Source: UBA7446 sp965657545 | GTDB taxonomy: Bacteria; Bacteroidota; Bacteroidia; Flavobacteriales; Flavobacteriaceae | DNA: 59,470 nucleotides | Assembly: GCA_965657545.1 (NCBI GenBank) | Contig: CBFHOG010000012.1 | Span: forward strand, 1 to 59,470 | Reading direction: 5' to 3' | Notes under the pieces: model-generated | Seen by the model: the letters and a program-made list of their open reading frames with translations, nothing else | What the model was told of the DNA's origin: nothing | The model's database searches: none | Translations under genes and position numbers: made by a program | Shown: piece by piece, positions 1 to 9,586 of the stretch | How positions within the stretch are numbered: position 1 is the first letter of the stretch | How the letters are laid out: each line of letters starts with the position of its first letter

Positions 1-392
<392 letters not shown>

Positions 393-528
393 GTAACAAC
401 CTTTTCTTTTGTTGTTATTATCAATTGCTATTTATCTATTTTAATTCTCAATATGATTGTATTGCGCAGTTTGTTGTACCCACAACTACTGCGATACACG
501 TCTTCATTGAAGCAGCGTGTAAACCGTT

Positions 529-634
529 AAGGTGACTATTGCATTGGGGCTCACCTCTTCCCATCTCGAACAGAGAAGTTAAGCCCAATAGCGCAGATGG
601 TACTGCCACTGGTGGGAGAGTATGTCGTCGCCTT
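529..634 (+). rRNA. 5S ribosomal RNA
   Basis: The ends pair as helix I (AAGGTGAC with GTCGCCTT). The conserved core CCCATCTCGAACAGAGAAGTTAAG is at about 559-582, and the 3' half contains the usual GGTGGGAGAGTA. The length of about 106 bases is normal for Bacteroidota. It is the last gene of the rRNA operon and is followed directly by a strong terminator. Short reading frames across it are shadows. Confidence 0.95.
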
Positions 635-643
635 CTTATTTAT

Positions 644-676
644 AACCCTCTAAGTTTTCTTAGAGGGTTTTTTTAT
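644..676 (+). terminator. Rho-independent terminator of the rRNA operon
   Basis: A perfect 11-bp stem (AACCCTCTAAG at 644-654, CTTAGAGGGTT at 659-669) with a TTTT loop is followed by an unbroken T run. It lies directly after the 5S gene. Confidence 0.93.
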
Positions 677-775
677 TGCCATAATTCTCTTGTATTTTGT
701 TTATTTTCCATTTTCAATACTTATTTCCCCTATTTAAATTGTATCACTCTCTTACCATAACAAAATACCCATCAG

Positions 776-2335
776 TTAATCTTTGTATTCAAAGTTTATT
801 TTTTTGCCTTGCCATTTTGCTATTAAAAATTCCATTTCTATTACATTTTGTAGCTTTTTGTTTTTTAACATCACCTGTATTATTCCATCTTCTTGACTTA
901 CATTTTCAATGACAATATTATCAACTATCTCTTTATTTAGCACGAATGGGGGGATCATTGATTCTGCTTCAGTAATATACATTTCATCCAAAAGCAACAT
1001 ATTGTTCACATAAACTTTTATTAATTTCTTACTGTCACTTTTAGCAAGTATAATATAGTCTTCTTCTGGTGATAGTGTTATGGTTGATGCAACTAAGTCC
1101 CCCTTTTTTGGTTCATAAATTTCATAGGGTACAACCTCATATTCAATTTCATAGGCTAAGTTTTCCATTCCCTCGCCACTAAATGTTATGGTGTTTTCCA
1201 CTATTTTTTTATCTATAGTAGCTGGTTCTACCTTTATAGACTTGATGATGTGTTTATGGTGAAAAATAATTTTTATCTTATTTCTTTTTGTTGGATTTAA
1301 TACTTCAATTCCTTCAAGTACAGTGTTATGTTTTTTGTTCTTGAGTGTCACGGTTTTCTGTTTCCTATTTACAACACTATTTTTATCATGAAGTTTTACA
1401 AGGTTTGAATAAATTGAAAATTTAGGATCATAGATGCGTAGAAACGTCTTGTTATCATATTCAACATACTCGTATTGTACTGCTATTATTTTTTCATCCC
1501 ATAAATTTGATTTTAATGGTTTTATCCTTAAATCTATGGGTGTAAGCCAATCTTTATAATTTATTCCATAAATGTCTTTGTGATTATGCGCAATAAATTC
1601 AAGAGTTTGATACGCCTTTCTTCCCTTGTGAAATAAATTTAAGGTTTCGTTAACATCGCATGTTGTAATGTTCTTCACTGACGTGTGTTTCTCTTCTGGT
1701 GGCGAATCGCTATCCGTATTTACCCTTTTGAGACTTCGTTTGTATCGTTTTTCGTCTTTAGCAAGTTTTTCATCGTCTATTCTTTTATTTTTATTTAGAT
1801 AATAGGTTATGGCAAAATGTTCTTGCAACGCATTACCATTTTCGTATTTGGTTTCTCCTATCATACCGTCAATAGAAATAGTTGTATTATCGGACTCAAC
1901 AAAATGGATACTAAGATTTTTGGGTCTGGGTAGAATTCCAAACTTTTTTGTTACGTAAAATTCTGAGCACTGCCCAAAATGCTCAGAATAAAAGACCTCT
2001 TTGTCATTGATTTTGATTGTGAGATGAATTGTTGTTGTCGCTACTAGTTCTCTCCCGTTTTTCTGAAGTGGAAAATATGCGATGATTTCGGTCTTATTGC
2101 CCTCGATCCATATAACTTGACGATACTCTTCATCATCACCATGAAAATAATAATCATTTTCTTTAAAATGTTCGGCTTCATCAAATGGAACATATCCAAT
2201 ATCCCAAATATTTTCGGATCCAATAACAATGCGTTTTTCGTTTTCTAACTTATTAATGGTGAGAAATAGGGAGGGCTTGTTGCTATATGCAAATGAAAAA
2301 ATTGTGAGGCTTAGTATGAGGTATTTGAATTTCAA
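776..2335 (-). CDS. Secreted protein of unknown function (519 aa)
   Basis: I do not recognise a family. The protein starts with a typical cleavable signal peptide (MKFKYLILSLTIFSFAYS), so it is probably periplasmic or surface exposed. The rest is rich in beta-strand-like and charged stretches, has a basic low-complexity patch around residues 195-215, and shows no further membrane segment. Its ATG overlaps the stop of the upstream gene by 4 bases (ATGA), so the two are surely translated together. The gene runs towards the rRNA operon and its stop lies about 100 bases from the rRNA terminator. It is probably a lineage-specific envelope protein. Confidence 0.75.
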   Translation of the reverse strand: MKFKYLILSLTIFSFAYSNKPSLFLTINKLENEKRIVIGSENIWDIGYVPFDEAEHFKENDYYFHGDDEEYRQVIWIEGNKTEIIAYFPLQKNGRELVATTTIHLTIKINDKEVFYSEHFGQCSEFYVTKKFGILPRPKNLSIHFVESDNTTISIDGMIGETKYENGNALQEHFAITYYLNKNKRIDDEKLAKDEKRYKRSLKRVNTDSDSPPEEKHTSVKNITTCDVNETLNLFHKGRKAYQTLEFIAHNHKDIYGINYKDWLTPIDLRIKPLKSNLWDEKIIAVQYEYVEYDNKTFLRIYDPKFSIYSNLVKLHDKNSVVNRKQKTVTLKNKKHNTVLEGIEVLNPTKRNKIKIIFHHKHIIKSIKVEPATIDKKIVENTITFSGEGMENLAYEIEYEVVPYEIYEPKKGDLVASTITLSPEEDYIILAKSDSKKLIKVYVNNMLLLDEMYITEAESMIPPFVLNKEIVDNIVIENVSQEDGIIQVMLKNKKLQNVIEMEFLIAKWQGKKINFEYKD

Positions 2336-3504
2336 AGATGTAGGTTTTCATTGTTTTGTATTCGATTTTGGGTGTCTTCGGTACGTTCTATTAATCGTCT
2401 TGCAGCGATTGTCATGCTGTAACCGAGGTTGTTTTGTATGATTTTTATTGCGAGTTGTTTCGATTGACTATAGTTTCCTAACCAATAATACGCCTCTGCC
2501 ATGTTATACTGCACGGCCCCCGCCACTTTTATGTCGATTCGCTGCTTTCTTTTTCCAGGCTCATGCTGCACCAATATATTTTCAAATCCTTGAATTGATT
2601 TTTCCAGTTCTTTTGTTGATTCTTCTGGCTTATTTAGGTATAAGGTTAGCCCTTTTGATAGATTAGCTAAGGCTTTTTCAAAATCAATATAATCGTATTT
2701 CCTAGCTTTAATTCGGTATAGTGGCACCACTCTCTTGTTTATAAAGTGTCCATATCGATTGCTAAGTTCAGAAGTCAGGTTTTGAGTAAGCTTCTCAAAG
2801 GCATCTCTGTGCCAATCATCTATGGCATTGAGGATATCGGGGTTATTGGGCATTTCTTCCCAAAGAAACTGGAGCAGTTCCCTATGTGGATACCATTTTG
2901 TTGATGCTATTCCGTAGTTTCTAGCAATAAAGTGGTCTCTGTACAAGGTGTCTCCTTTTTTGTTTAATAGGGTATAATGAGCAGACAGTGTTCCTTTTAT
3001 GTCAAATGAAAAGTGTCCGTCTTGTGTTCTTTCATATACCCTAAATTTTGCTTTATTGGGTTTTATTAAAAACAAAAAATCGGACTGTTCAATAGATGCT
3101 GCTTTTTTATAGCCTTTAATATAAACGTTTTCCCGTACCACCCATTTGTCATAGGGGTAGTATGCGCGTTTAAGATCACGCAGTGAACACATTCTTTCTT
3201 CAAGGCGCATTTCAATCAGCTTTTCTACAGTATCTTTATTCATGATGCCGCGCATTGCGGATCTTCCAATAAAGCGGCCAACAGTATTGTCCTCGTACTC
3301 TAATTGTTCTATGGTCAGTCTGCGAATTTCGCGCGCATAGCTCACATAGTCACTGTCTATACCAACATAATAACTACGTTCAGGATTCAAGACAGGGGAT
3401 AGGGGAAGTTGCTCGTGTTCCATGGTAATCCGCTGTTTACGTATGCCCTGTGTAATGCCGAGTTGCGTACAAAGAAAAAAAAGGACAATTAGTATTTTTT
3501 TCAT
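2332..3504 (-). CDS. Secreted TPR-like protein of unknown function (390 aa)
   Basis: The start is placed at the ATG at 3504 because it begins a clean signal peptide (MKKILIVLFFLCTQLGITQG). A start 13 codons upstream would put an unlikely charged leader before it. The C-terminal third contains a tetratricopeptide-like helix pair (YNMAEAYYWLGNYSQSKQLA), and the middle is alpha-helical and charged. The layout (envelope protein, N-terminal unknown domain, C-terminal TPR) recalls small Bacteroidota lipoprotein or periplasmic families, but I cannot assign one. It is the first gene of a two-gene operon with the next protein downstream (4-base overlap), so the two probably act together. Confidence 0.75.
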   Translation of the reverse strand: MKKILIVLFFLCTQLGITQGIRKQRITMEHEQLPLSPVLNPERSYYVGIDSDYVSYAREIRRLTIEQLEYEDNTVGRFIGRSAMRGIMNKDTVEKLIEMRLEERMCSLRDLKRAYYPYDKWVVRENVYIKGYKKAASIEQSDFLFLIKPNKAKFRVYERTQDGHFSFDIKGTLSAHYTLLNKKGDTLYRDHFIARNYGIASTKWYPHRELLQFLWEEMPNNPDILNAIDDWHRDAFEKLTQNLTSELSNRYGHFINKRVVPLYRIKARKYDYIDFEKALANLSKGLTLYLNKPEESTKELEKSIQGFENILVQHEPGKRKQRIDIKVAGAVQYNMAEAYYWLGNYSQSKQLAIKIIQNNLGYSMTIAARRLIERTEDTQNRIQNNENLHL

Positions 3505-3593
3505 AACAAGATTTCTGTGGGGATATTTAGGTGTAATATTCAATTAAAAAAATAAATTAGTGAAGGTTATTTAGGACGATTCCCTAAAAACTT

Positions 3594-4439
3594 TTATTCT
3601 ATCGTTTTACTTATAGTCGATATGCTTGAAACAATAAATTGCCCTAACACTTTCTCTCCACCTTCTTTTTTGGTCATATTCCCGTAAAGATTTGCTGGTG
3701 GTCTTGAAAACATCGATCCCAGATCTCCCTCTTGCTGTTCAGATCCTTCGTTTAAATCTTTTTGTTCAATAAAATTCCGATAAAATAAGTAAGCGCTATT
3801 TCCTAGCGAATGAAGTTTAAGTGATATGTTATAACTCTCATTGTTATCTAAAGTGATATACTCACCAACATAAGCTTTTGCATTGCCATCAAAGAGGATG
3901 TCATTACTTACAATTTGAAGATATTCGGTAATTTCATCTGAAATTAAAATGTGTGATATTTCAAAATCAGCGAAATAGAAATTGGGTTCATCTTTTATGT
4001 CTTGAAAAACGGCTCGTAGTTGATTATTTACATATACAATATCAGAGACACTCACCGCCGTTGGCATTTTTTCTTGACTAGACACATAGCTTGACCCGTC
4101 ATTTAATTTGATTTCAACCCAATAAACACCATCTGCTTCAGTTTCTATTGGGGAAACCGGATAATAGGATTTATTCTCTTTATCATAATTAAAGTTTTCA
4201 GCGATGGGATTATTTTCTCCAACTTTCCACAATCGAATTGTAGCATCATCTACAAAGGCATTGGAGCTATTTTCATCAATGTTTGTTGTTAGTGAGACGA
4301 TTACTCTAAATTCTCCATCACTGGTAAGTTCTGCCCATATTACGGGTTGTGCGGTGAAATTGTCATTTTTTATTTCAACTCTATCAACGCAACCCAAAGT
4401 GAGTGCAAATAGACAACATAGTAGGATTTTTGTTTTCAT
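3594..4439 (-). CDS. DUF4249 family outer-membrane lipoprotein
   Basis: This is a lipoprotein: starting at the ATG at 4439 the leader is MKTKILLCCLFALTLGC, with the lipobox cysteine at residue 17. DUF4249 proteins sit on the outer membrane next to a TonB-dependent receptor and probably help capture its ligand, by analogy with SusD. Supporting this, the gene begins 4 bases after the stop of such a receptor gene, as is usual for the family. The N-terminal half has beta-sandwich features (IRLWKVGENN, DGVYWVEIKLNDGSSY). An alternative in-frame start 21 codons upstream would overlap the receptor gene and spoil the signal peptide, so I rejected it. The ligand is unknown. Confidence 0.85.
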   Translation of the reverse strand: MKTKILLCCLFALTLGCVDRVEIKNDNFTAQPVIWAELTSDGEFRVIVSLTTNIDENSSNAFVDDATIRLWKVGENNPIAENFNYDKENKSYYPVSPIETEADGVYWVEIKLNDGSSYVSSQEKMPTAVSVSDIVYVNNQLRAVFQDIKDEPNFYFADFEISHILISDEITEYLQIVSNDILFDGNAKAYVGEYITLDNNESYNISLKLHSLGNSAYLFYRNFIEQKDLNEGSEQQEGDLGSMFSRPPANLYGNMTKKEGGEKVLGQFIVSSISTISKTIE

Positions 4440-4443
4440 GATG

Positions 4444-6885
4444 TTAAAAGCTAATGTTTTTAGATATAAATGGAATAAGGGAGCCAATAGGAGAAAAATC
4501 ATAAGTGCGTAATTGCCCTTGGTAAAAATTGGAAAATCTAGTTAAAGGATTTGCTCTTCCATAGACGTTGTAAACACCAAAGGTCCAATTACTTGATTTT
4601 AATCTGCCTTTTTTGTTTTTTGACTTTAGAATAAAAGAAATATCCAATCGGTGTACGTTAGGTAATCTGAGTGCATTCCGATCAGAATACTGAATGTATT
4701 CTCTACCATGTATGGTAAATCTTCCTATGGCTTGTGTGATAGGTCTTCCAGATTGATATGTGAAAAAAGTTTGTAGTGCCAGGCGTTTGTTGATAGGATA
4801 ATTTAAACTCACATTGCCAACGTGAGGCCGATCAAAATTGGAAGAAAAATAAGCACCTCCATTTATGTTTTCACTTTTGTGTATGCTTGTTGTTTTTCGC
4901 TTACTACGACTAAACGTATAATTCAATCTCCCAGTCAATTTTCCAATATCCTTGGTTAGCCCTAATTCTATTCCATATGCGAAACCAGAGGCAGGGAGCA
5001 GCTCTGTTTCTAACTGTTTGTTGACAAACAAATCTGCACCGTCTTTAAATTCAACCAACTGATCGAAAGTTTTGTAAAATACTTCAGCGGTGTATCCAAT
5101 AGCTGCCGTTTTGTGGTAGCCCATTGATATTTGTCGAACATCCAAAGGATCGATGTGTTTCCCAGCTGGTTTCCATGTGTCGAACGGCAATGCTGCAGTA
5201 GTGTTAGAAACAAGATGGATATACTGTAAATTGCGGTCTATCCCTAATTTTAAGTCCTCCGTTTCAGACAGTTTGTAGTTAAGAGCCAACCGAGGTTCGA
5301 TACCTGCAAATTGTTTTACGAGTTCTCCTTTTTTATAGATTTTCGTATCGGTTACGGTATTGCTTGCTTTTGGCTGCGTGTTGTCATAATTATAAACAGT
5401 AGAAGGTCCTATATTTCCAAACCACGAATATCGAAAGCCAAGTGCCATTGAGAAGTTATTCCATTTTTGACTTAAAGTAATATATGGAGCTACTTCTAAC
5501 CCTCTTTCGATGGGTAGCTTTATGTTGTTTAGCCCCTCATCTGTATTGGTAATTTTTGCAGGAGCAAATTCATGTGAAATGGCATGAATACCAAACCGTA
5601 ACTTCGTTTCTGGGCTCACGTATAAAGTGAAATCAGGTTTTACAATCCAATTGGTGATTGATGAGCTCCAAGTAAAAGAACCCGAAGATCCAGCAGGTCC
5701 TCCACCAGAGTCATTCTCTGATCTTAAGCTGTAGTTATAACGGCTATAGCCTGTTGTCATATTCAAGAACAATTTATTTGAAAACAGGTGATTCCAGCGA
5801 AGCGTGGCTGTTGTGTTTTTCCATCTGAAATCAATTTTCTCGTCTGCGGATTCGTTTGTATCGCGTTGCGTAGAATCTTCATCCTCTTCTGCATCAAAAG
5901 ATAATTTCATCACATCAGCACCAAAATATCCAGAGGCGTAAAGGGTGTTGTTTGGATTGATTTTCCAGCTCAATTTTGTGCTTAAATCATAAAAGTATAT
6001 TTTGGAATTATCGACATCGTCTTCTAAAAGGGGGAAAAATATATCAAAATACGAACGCCTAGCAGAAACCATAAAGTTCAATTTGTCTTTTTTTATGGGT
6101 CCAGAAAGGGTAAGTCTTGAAAACAACATGCCGATTCCCGCATCTCCTGATATTTTTTTATTATTTCCTTCTTTCAGCCTGATGTCTAGCACCGATGATC
6201 CCCTTCCTCCAAAACGAGCAGGAATGCCTCCCTTATAAAGTTCCATATTCTTTATGGCGTCTGGATTGATGATAGAGAAAAACCCCCATAAATGCGACGA
6301 ATTATACAATGGAGTTTCGTCAATAATAATGAGGTTTTGATCAATGCCACCGCCACGTACATTAAAGCCGCTTGTGCCTTCGCCAACACTTGTGATTCCA
6401 GGCGTGGTGAGTATGTATCGATTTACATCTGCCTCTCCCAACAGCGATGGTAAGCTTTTGACATCACCTGCCTTTATCTTAGAAACTCCTGCAAGGGGTG
6501 TTCTTGCTTTGTTTTCTTGATCTGTTGCCAATAATACAATTTCATCTAATTGTTCGGATGCAGTTTTTAATGCAATATTTAGTGATATGTCCTGACTGAG
6601 ATTAATGGTTTGTTCTTGATTGAAAAAACCAATAAATGAAATTACTAATGTGTGCGTTCCTTCCTCTAGAGTAAGAGAGTAAAATCCGTATTCATTTGAG
6701 ACGACTCCTCGTGATTTATCTTGAGTATAAACGGTTGCCCCAATAAGTGACTCACCTGTGTCATCTGTTATGGTTCCACTTAGCGTAAAGCTACTTTGGG
6801 CATAAATACCTGAAAAAAAGAAGAAAACAAATAAAGAAATTAGGGGAGAAAAGCCAAGGTGGTTTTTGGGTGTAGGATTTTGCAT
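4444..6885 (-). CDS. TonB-dependent receptor with carboxypeptidase-like N-terminal domain
   Basis: This is an outer-membrane active transporter of 813 aa. Order of parts: signal peptide ending SGIYAQ (about residue 30); a carboxypeptidase-D-regulatory-like domain (about 33-115, with GTITDDTGESLIGATVY); a plug domain (about 130-240, with GFNVRGGGIDQNLIIIDE); then a 22-strand-type barrel to the C-terminus. The next gene is its DUF4249 partner lipoprotein. The substrate cannot be read from the sequence, and nothing in the operon (no glycosidase, no sulfatase) points to a particular glycan. The upstream region holds paired repeats that may be an operator (6924-6983). Confidence 0.93.
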   Translation of the reverse strand: MQNPTPKNHLGFSPLISLFVFFFFSGIYAQSSFTLSGTITDDTGESLIGATVYTQDKSRGVVSNEYGFYSLTLEEGTHTLVISFIGFFNQEQTINLSQDISLNIALKTASEQLDEIVLLATDQENKARTPLAGVSKIKAGDVKSLPSLLGEADVNRYILTTPGITSVGEGTSGFNVRGGGIDQNLIIIDETPLYNSSHLWGFFSIINPDAIKNMELYKGGIPARFGGRGSSVLDIRLKEGNNKKISGDAGIGMLFSRLTLSGPIKKDKLNFMVSARRSYFDIFFPLLEDDVDNSKIYFYDLSTKLSWKINPNNTLYASGYFGADVMKLSFDAEEDEDSTQRDTNESADEKIDFRWKNTTATLRWNHLFSNKLFLNMTTGYSRYNYSLRSENDSGGGPAGSSGSFTWSSSITNWIVKPDFTLYVSPETKLRFGIHAISHEFAPAKITNTDEGLNNIKLPIERGLEVAPYITLSQKWNNFSMALGFRYSWFGNIGPSTVYNYDNTQPKASNTVTDTKIYKKGELVKQFAGIEPRLALNYKLSETEDLKLGIDRNLQYIHLVSNTTAALPFDTWKPAGKHIDPLDVRQISMGYHKTAAIGYTAEVFYKTFDQLVEFKDGADLFVNKQLETELLPASGFAYGIELGLTKDIGKLTGRLNYTFSRSKRKTTSIHKSENINGGAYFSSNFDRPHVGNVSLNYPINKRLALQTFFTYQSGRPITQAIGRFTIHGREYIQYSDRNALRLPNVHRLDISFILKSKNKKGRLKSSNWTFGVYNVYGRANPLTRFSNFYQGQLRTYDFSPIGSLIPFISKNISF

Positions 6886-6923
6886 TTGGGTATATTTTAA
6901 AAAAAATGGGGTATAATGTCATA

Positions 6924-6983
6924 AACTTAAGAAAAAATTAAGTTAGATGTTAAACTTTAACACTTTAAATCAAACTTTAACAT
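6924..6983 (-). promoter_or_regulatory. Repeat-rich upstream region of the TonB receptor gene
   Basis: Two perfect direct repeats AAACTTTAACA lie at 6952-6962 and 6972-6982, exactly 20 bases apart. They are enclosed by a perfect inverted repeat (ATGTTAAA 6947-6954, TTTAACAT 6976-6983). A second inverted repeat (AACTTAA 6924-6930, TTAAGTT 6938-6944) lies closer to the gene. The spacing of two helical turns suggests binding of a dimer or of two protomers on one face of the DNA. The regulator is unknown, and I see no clear TAnnTTTG element here. Confidence 0.45.
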
Positions 6984-7068
6984 TTGAAACCCGAGGGGTT
7001 TTTTTTAGAGGGGTTTTTGTTATATACATGCGGGTTTTTCACCACACCCTTTGGAAATACTTTTCGAA

Positions 7069-7830
7069 TCAACATTCTTGCAAATCCATCAAAGCGTAAA
7101 ATGGCATTTTTAATTTTTGCTTTGGCCAAGCTCGAAACAAAGTAACATGAAAGGTGTCTTCTTTGTTTAATGGTGTATTAGAAAAATAATAATTTGACAC
7201 ACAGTTTCTTCTTTTATCAACACCAATAGGGCTTACGGAGTGCCATGAGGCTTTATCAGTACCCATGACCACCAGTCGATTAAACGTTGATACAATTGTT
7301 GTTGGATTCCCTTTTAAACCTTTGGGCCATACTTCTAAATTTCCTCCATATTCTTTTTTCCAATCTGGAGTGGTGTAATACAGTAAGTTTAAAACACGCC
7401 ATTTATTTCTATTTTGGTCATGAGAATTATCTAAATGCGGCTTTAAAAACTGTTTTTTGACCATGGATGAAATCCCTCCAGCATATAAGGAAGCATCCGC
7501 CGAACATTCCTCAATGTCACAAATTTCCTTTATGACTTCGACTACTCGTTTTTCTTGAAACGCATAAATCACGTCTGCTATAAGAGCCTTGTATTTATCC
7601 ATTTGCACCCCAATATATTTGTCTTCTCTAAGGCTTTTTTTGAGCGACATCTCCGATGTCTTTGGGAATGCGTTATTTATTTGATTACACCAATCGATTG
7701 GGAGTAAGTTATCTATATAAAAGTAACGAACACCTGTTTTGTGTTCGTTAAAATTCTGACGTAATTTTTCTTTGTTGTTTTCGAGCTTTACCGCTATTTC
7801 AGATGCTATTTCACTTCTTATTAGTGCCAT
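7069..7830 (-). CDS. 2-oxoglutarate/Fe(II)-dependent oxygenase, prolyl-hydroxylase type
   Basis: The predicted fold is the double-stranded beta-helix of 2OG-Fe(II) dioxygenases. The iron ligands are visible: HLD of the HxD motif (KPHLDNSHD, near residue 132) and a distal histidine (SWHSVSP, near 200), followed by an arginine-containing strand where 2-oxoglutarate is normally held. YYTTPDW and YGGNLEVW are typical of this branch, which often hydroxylates a protein or peptide side chain. The length of 253 aa is normal. The gene stands alone between the TonB operon and the aquaporin gene, so context does not show the substrate. It has a GGAA just before the ATG. Confidence 0.85.
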   Translation of the reverse strand: MALIRSEIASEIAVKLENNKEKLRQNFNEHKTGVRYFYIDNLLPIDWCNQINNAFPKTSEMSLKKSLREDKYIGVQMDKYKALIADVIYAFQEKRVVEVIKEICDIEECSADASLYAGGISSMVKKQFLKPHLDNSHDQNRNKWRVLNLLYYTTPDWKKEYGGNLEVWPKGLKGNPTTIVSTFNRLVVMGTDKASWHSVSPIGVDKRRNCVSNYYFSNTPLNKEDTFHVTLFRAWPKQKLKMPFYALMDLQEC

Positions 7831-7884
7831 TTCCTGCGAATTATAGTATTCAATTATTGGGGTTTTTGTGGGCTAATTATACAG

Positions 7885-8565
7885 TTATTCCTTACTCATA
7901 AACGCATAGACGAGTCCTGCTACACCCGCGCCAATAATAGGAGCAACAACAAACAACCACAGTTGGTCAATTGCCCAGCCTTGTACAAATACCGCTTGAC
8001 TGATGCTTCTGGCGGGGTTTACGGAAGTATTCGTTACGGGAATACTTATTAGGTGAATTAATGTAAGTGCTAAACCTATTGCAATACCCGCAAAGCCTTT
8101 AGGTGCTTTTTTATGCGTAGCGCCTAAAATGACAAACAAAAACATAAATGTCAGCACTGCCTCAATAATAAGTGCTGAAATCATGTCATAGCCACCTGGT
8201 GAGTGCGCATCGTATCCGTTGGCAGCAAAGCTTCCAATATCAACTACGCCATTTCCAATAGCAACGATATATAAAACAGAGGCGCCTATAATACCACCAA
8301 TAATTTGGGCTATGATGTAAGGAAGCAGGTCTTTTTTATCAAACCTACCGCCTATCCAAAGACCGACCGAAACAGCAGGATTTAAATGACAGCCCGAAAT
8401 ATGTCCAATAGCATATGCCATGGTGAGCACCGTAAGTCCAAAAGCCAACGACACGCCAACAAATCCTATTCCCAATTCAGGGTATGCTGCTGCTAAAACC
8501 GCACTTCCGCATCCGCCTAATACCAACCAAGCGGTTCCGATACATTCTGCAATTAGTTTTTTCAT
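7885..8565 (-). CDS. aqpZ: Aquaporin Z
   Basis: A water channel of the MIP family, 226 aa with six predicted membrane helices. Both half-helix NPA motifs are present: HLNPAVSVG (near residue 61) and SVNPARSIS (near 182). The residues around them (GCHLNPAV, TSVNPARS) are those of AqpZ rather than of glycerol facilitators. Its ATG overlaps the stop of the upstream lipoprotein hydrolase by 4 bases, so the two genes form an operon, probably from the promoter-like element at 9508-9542. Confidence 0.93.
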   Translation of the reverse strand: MKKLIAECIGTAWLVLGGCGSAVLAAAYPELGIGFVGVSLAFGLTVLTMAYAIGHISGCHLNPAVSVGLWIGGRFDKKDLLPYIIAQIIGGIIGASVLYIVAIGNGVVDIGSFAANGYDAHSPGGYDMISALIIEAVLTFMFLFVILGATHKKAPKGFAGIAIGLALTLIHLISIPVTNTSVNPARSISQAVFVQGWAIDQLWLFVVAPIIGAGVAGLVYAFMSKE

Positions 8566-9416
8566 AATTTCTGTTTTAAGCTTAATAAGATTTCAGCCAG
8601 TTTATCGGGTTGTGAAAAGTTTGGTGTGTGGCTGCTCTTTAAGGAAAAGACCTTTTCCACTTTTCCATGGTACATGGCACGTTGTACGGAGATAGGAATT
8701 GCCCGGTCTTCAGTACATTCAACATAGTATTTGGGAATGCTGCCAAGCTTTTCTTCAGAGATTTCTAGTTCATACATCAATGGTGCAGCAGGCTCGGGAA
8801 CTATATTTGGTTTAGCCTGATCAAACGCCTCTTTTGGTATATCGTGTGCAAAGGCATTTTGCAATTCTTCTTCTTTAACCAGCGCATAGGTTTCGTCGTC
8901 AGATAAGTAAAAGTTTTCTACTGCCTTAGAACCCTGTACTCCCTGAACAGCATTAAAAAACGAGCCGCCGTTACCCAGTAAAAAGGCGGTTATATAGACC
9001 AACTTACTTACTTTTTCTGGTCTTAATTCTGCCACACGACTGATGGTAATGCCGTTAAAACTATGCCCGACTAAAATTATGGGCGCATCTTGCTTGTCTA
9101 TAATTTTGAGCAGTTTATTTACATAGTGATCCATTGTTATTTCACTTGGTGCGGTTTTATCTGCTCCATGACCAGGAAGATCGGGTGCTAGAACCGTGTG
9201 TCCTTTTTCTCGCAGGATTTTAGATACACCCTCCCATTGCCAACCACCTAGCCAAGCCGAATGTACCAGCAGATAGGTTTGGTGTTTTTCAGCCTTTATA
9301 TTACTGGTTGTTGTGTTCTCTTTTTGATTTTTTTTTGGATTTGTACATGTGCAGCTAACAACAAGTAGTACTGCAAGCAGCGTAGTCACCGCCACAATAG
9401 ATTTTTCAGGATTCAT
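8562..9416 (-). CDS. Alpha/beta-hydrolase lipoprotein
   Basis: This is an alpha/beta-hydrolase fold enzyme anchored as a lipoprotein: a leader of about 21 residues ends LLVVSC. The fold starts with YLLVHSAWLGGWQW (oxyanion region), then DLPGHG, then the nucleophile elbow GHSFNG (Ser in the motif). The acid is probably in TEDRAIP and the histidine in SSHTPNF near the C-terminus, so the triad looks complete. The sequence pattern is that of the plant methylesterase / pyrethroid-hydrolase-like branch (small ester substrates). It is cotranscribed with aqpZ, for no reason that I can see. A shared promoter-hairpin element lies about 92 bases upstream. Confidence 0.87.
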   Translation of the reverse strand: MNPEKSIVAVTTLLAVLLVVSCTCTNPKKNQKENTTTSNIKAEKHQTYLLVHSAWLGGWQWEGVSKILREKGHTVLAPDLPGHGADKTAPSEITMDHYVNKLLKIIDKQDAPIILVGHSFNGITISRVAELRPEKVSKLVYITAFLLGNGGSFFNAVQGVQGSKAVENFYLSDDETYALVKEEELQNAFAHDIPKEAFDQAKPNIVPEPAAPLMYELEISEEKLGSIPKYYVECTEDRAIPISVQRAMYHGKVEKVFSLKSSHTPNFSQPDKLAEILLSLKQKL

Positions 9417-9507
9417 TACATAAGGTTTTATGCTCCCAAAAGTGTTTTAATAAATATATGCTATGTAGGTTTTTGCCTCGTTAGCGGACAGTTTGGCTAC
9501 GTGTTTA

Positions 9508-9542
9508 AACAGATTTGGGAACTGTTATTTCATCCAAATGTA
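9508..9542 (-). promoter_or_regulatory. Promoter-hairpin module, copy A
   Basis: On the minus strand a TACATTTG element (complement of 9535-9542, matching TAnnTTTG) is followed after 8 bases by AACAG-TTCCCAAAT-CTGTT (9526-9508), which can fold as a 5-bp hairpin at the very 5' end of the transcript. Two more copies occur at 31616-31648 and 33976-34008. Transcription would run into the hydrolase-aqpZ operon with a leader of about 110 bases. Confidence 0.5.
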
Positions 9543-9586
9543 GTAAAAAAAAGAGGGATCTAGATTTAAAAAAATCAATTATATAT

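Noticed and set aside
393..528. A tRNA gene in the 23S-5S spacer
   Set aside because: No cloverleaf or TTCGAATC-type T-loop is present.
539..912. Short frames across the 5S gene and its terminator
   Set aside because: They are covered by the 5S rRNA and the terminator; no protein features.
6986..7016. Terminator between the 2OG oxygenase and TonB genes
   Set aside because: The AACCC-GAG-GGGTT stem is only 5 bp and its T run is on the plus strand, while both flanking genes are on the minus strand.
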